Source: Crossiella sp. SN42
GTDB taxonomy: Bacteria; Actinomycetota; Actinomycetes; Mycobacteriales; Pseudonocardiaceae
Length of the DNA: 64,000 nt
Reading direction: 5' to 3'
Assembly (NCBI RefSeq): GCF_023897065.1
Contig: NZ_JAMHIV010000020.1
Span: forward strand, 124,001 to 188,000
A program made the position numbers and the translations under genes. Under the pieces are notes generated by a model, which saw nothing but the letters and a program-made list of their open reading frames with translations, had not been told where the DNA came from and ran no database searches. This document shows positions 62,447-64,000 of this stretch, in pieces (positions within the stretch are counted from its first letter, which is position 1; every line of letters starts with the position of its first letter).

Positions 62447-64000
62447 TTGATCGCAGCCACCGGGCTGGAACTGCGCGCTGGTTCGCGCATCCTCGTCTCC
62501 GGCGCCAACCTCCGCATCCAGCCGGGCGACCGGATCGGCCTGGTCGGCCGCAACGGTGCGGGCAAGACCACCACCCTGCGCGTGCTCGCGGGCGAGGGCG
62601 AGCCGCACGCCGGTGAGGTCAAGCTCGCCGACGAGCTGGGCTACCTGCCGCAGGACCCGCGCGAGGGCGACCTCTCGGTCTCGGTCAAGGACCGGGTGCT
62701 CTCCGCGCGCAACCTGGACCAGCTGGCCAGGGACCTGGAGAAGGCCCAGACCGAGATGGCCGAGCTGGTCGACGACGCCGAGCGCGAGCGCGCGGTCCGC
62801 CGCTACGGCCGGCTGGAGGAGCGCTTCTCCGCCCTCGGCGGCTACGCCGCGGAGAGCGACGCCTCCCGGATCTGCGCCAACCTCGGACTCCCGCCCAGGG
62901 TGATGGAGCAGGCGCTGCTGACCCTCTCCGGTGGCCAGCGCCGCCGGGTCGAGCTGGCCCGGATCCTGTTCGCGGCCTCCGACGGCGGCGGCAAGTCGGC
63001 CACCACGCTGCTGCTGGACGAGCCGACCAACCACCTCGACGCCGACTCGATCACCTGGCTGCGCTCCTTCCTCAAGGCGCACGACGGCGGCCTGGTGGTG
63101 ATCAGCCACGATGTCGAGCTGCTGGCCGACGTGGTCAACCGGGTGTGGTTCCTGGACGCCACCCGCGGCGAGGTCGACGTCTACAACATGAACTGGAAGC
63201 GGTACCTGGACGCGCGCGCCACCGACGAGAAGCGCCGCCGCCGGGAACGGGCCAACGCGGAGAAGAAGGCCTCCACGCTGATGGCCCAGGCCGACAAGAT
63301 GCGGGCCAAGGCCACCAAGGCGGTCGCCGCGCAGAACATGGCCAAGCGCGCGGAGAAGCTGCTGGCCGGCCTGGATGAGGAACGGGTGGCCGACAAGGTG
63401 GCCCGGATCCGCTTCCCGGACCCCGCGCCCTGCGGCAAGGTCCCGCTGACCGCGGAGAACCTGTCCAAGTCCTACGGTTCTCTGGAGATCTTCGCCGGGG
63501 TGGATCTGGCCATCGACCGCGGCGCCAAGGTGGTCGTGCTGGGCCTCAACGGCGCGGGCAAGACCACCCTGCTCAAGCTGCTCTGCGGCCAGGAGAAGGC
63601 CGACTCGGGGCGCGTTGTCGCAGGTCACGGGCTTCGACTCGGGTACTACGCGCAGGAGCACGAGACGCTGGACCACGGCGCGAGCGTGTGGTCCAACATC
63701 CGGCACGCCGCCCCGGACACCCCTGAGCAGCAGCTGCGCACCCTGCTGGGCTCCTTCATGTTCAGCGGCGAGCAGCTCGACCAGCCGGCCGGCACGCTCT
63801 CCGGTGGCGAGAAGACCAGGCTCGCGCTGGCCGGTCTGGTCTCCAGCGCGGCCAACGTGCTGCTGCTCGACGAGCCGACCAACAACCTGGACCCGGCCAG
63901 CCGCGAGCAGGTGCTGGACGCGCTGCGTAGTTTCTCCGGCGCGGTGGTGCTGGTGACCCACGACCCCGGAGCGGTGGAGGCTTTGGAGCCGGAACGGGTG
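62447..64000 (+). CDS. ABC-F family ATPase (ribosome-associated), 3' end outside window
   Basis: The first 518 codons of a soluble twin-ABC protein from TTG 62447 (TGGAG upstream). ABC1: LVGRNGAGKTTTLRVL (Walker A), LSGGQRRRVELARILF (signature), TLLLDEPTNHLDADSITWL (Walker B). The linker is helical and basic (DEKRRRRERANAEKKASTLM...). ABC2: VLGLNGAGKTTLLKLL, LSGGEKTRLALAGLV and LLLDEPTNNLDPASREQVL. No membrane domain is present, as in ABC-F translation factors that act in the ribosomal E site. The sequence follows a widespread actinobacterial ABC-F (Rv1473-like), whose members have been tied to macrolide tolerance or ribosome protection. The preceding uORF/hairpin leader suggests antibiotic-responsive attenuation. 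Confidence 0.92.
   Translation, partial: MIAATGLELRAGSRILVSGANLRIQPGDRIGLVGRNGAGKTTTLRVLAGEGEPHAGEVKLADELGYLPQDPREGDLSVSVKDRVLSARNLDQLARDLEKAQTEMAELVDDAERERAVRRYGRLEERFSALGGYAAESDASRICANLGLPPRVMEQALLTLSGGQRRRVELARILFAASDGGGKSATTLLLDEPTNHLDADSITWLRSFLKAHDGGLVVISHDVELLADVVNRVWFLDATRGEVDVYNMNWKRYLDARATDEKRRRRERANAEKKASTLMAQADKMRAKATKAVAAQNMAKRAEKLLAGLDEERVADKVARIRFPDPAPCGKVPLTAENLSKSYGSLEIFAGVDLAIDRGAKVVVLGLNGAGKTTLLKLLCGQEKADSGRVVAGHGLRLGYYAQEHETLDHGASVWSNIRHAAPDTPEQQLRTLLGSFMFSGEQLDQPAGTLSGGEKTRLALAGLVSSAANVLLLDEPTNNLDPASREQVLDALRSFSGAVVLVTHDPGAVEALEPERV

Overview
The window is very GC-rich, gene-dense DNA with many GTG/TTG starts, overlapping ATGA junctions and a strong third-position GC bias. 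Together with actinobacterial families (acVLRF1 release factor, DUF3558 lipoprotein, an F420-type luciferase-like oxidoreductase, GbsR-type regulators, a perfect DasR 'dre' operator), this points to a filamentous actinomycete. A recurrent in-gene palindrome (GTCCAC-W-GTGGAC) and a sister motif (TCCTTTGTGGAC) make me favour the family Pseudonocardiaceae. No rRNA, tRNA, CRISPR array or phage genes were seen.

Layout. 1-3.1 kb: the 3' end of a TetR gene, a methyltransferase, and an M14 carboxypeptidase divergent from a TetR repressor across twin operators. 3.2-9.6 kb: a probable composite transposon. Inverted copies of one 22-bp ISL3 end bound it, with identical 8-bp direct repeats (GTGAAGTG) outside. 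It carries a drug-exporter-type ABC pair, two tandem GbsR-like regulators, an internally deleted ISL3 transposase and an ISL3/IS21 chimera. 9.6-14.2 kb: a decayed HTH gene, an unknown membrane protein, a cupin, a small ABM-like protein, and a serine hydrolase divergent from an HTH-GbsR fusion.

14.2-20.4 kb: a five-gene operon for reductive pyrimidine/beta-alanine catabolism (nitrilase-type beta-ureidopropionase, aminotransferase, dihydropyrimidinase, CoA-acylating semialdehyde dehydrogenase, F420-type oxidoreductase). 20.4-27.4 kb: an S33 hydrolase, an S8 protease without propeptide, an APH(3'')-type phosphotransferase, a tandem pair of leucine-rich-repeat-variant proteins, MarR and a DsbA-like protein. 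27.3-33.5 kb: a tightly overlapped cluster (membrane protein, membrane molybdopterin oxidoreductase, methyltransferase, DUF2064 transferase, GT2) beside a GT-C-like membrane protein and a nucleotide-sugar epimerase. This looks like an uncharacterised cell-envelope or sugar pathway.

33.6-40.1 kb: a MocR-type regulator, then a 5-oxoproline module: secreted pyroglutamyl-peptidase-like protein, MHS transporter, PxpC, PxpB and a divergent FadR-type regulator. 40.1-43.9 kb: a 1264-residue fusion of a STAND-like P-loop ATPase, one membrane helix and an extracytoplasmic type-1 periplasmic-binding domain, the most unusual protein here. 44-50 kb: a kelch protein, a chitin-active LPMO under a DasR site, an SDR, a dGTPase, a DUF3558 lipoprotein and a 2OG-Fe(II) oxygenase. 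49.8-57.5 kb: a large S8/S53-like protease with P-domain, a degenerate methyltransferase plus acVLRF1, an acyltransferase-3/SGNH protein and a LysR regulator. 57.6-64 kb: an AMIN-like secreted protein, an ArsR-GNAT fusion with its own operator, a tartrate-dehydrogenase-like enzyme plus haloacetate dehalogenase, an SDR-GntR pair, and an ABC-F protein (cut by the window end) preceded by what looks like a leaderless upstream-ORF attenuator.

All assignments rest on reading motifs and remembered family sequences. No database search was possible.
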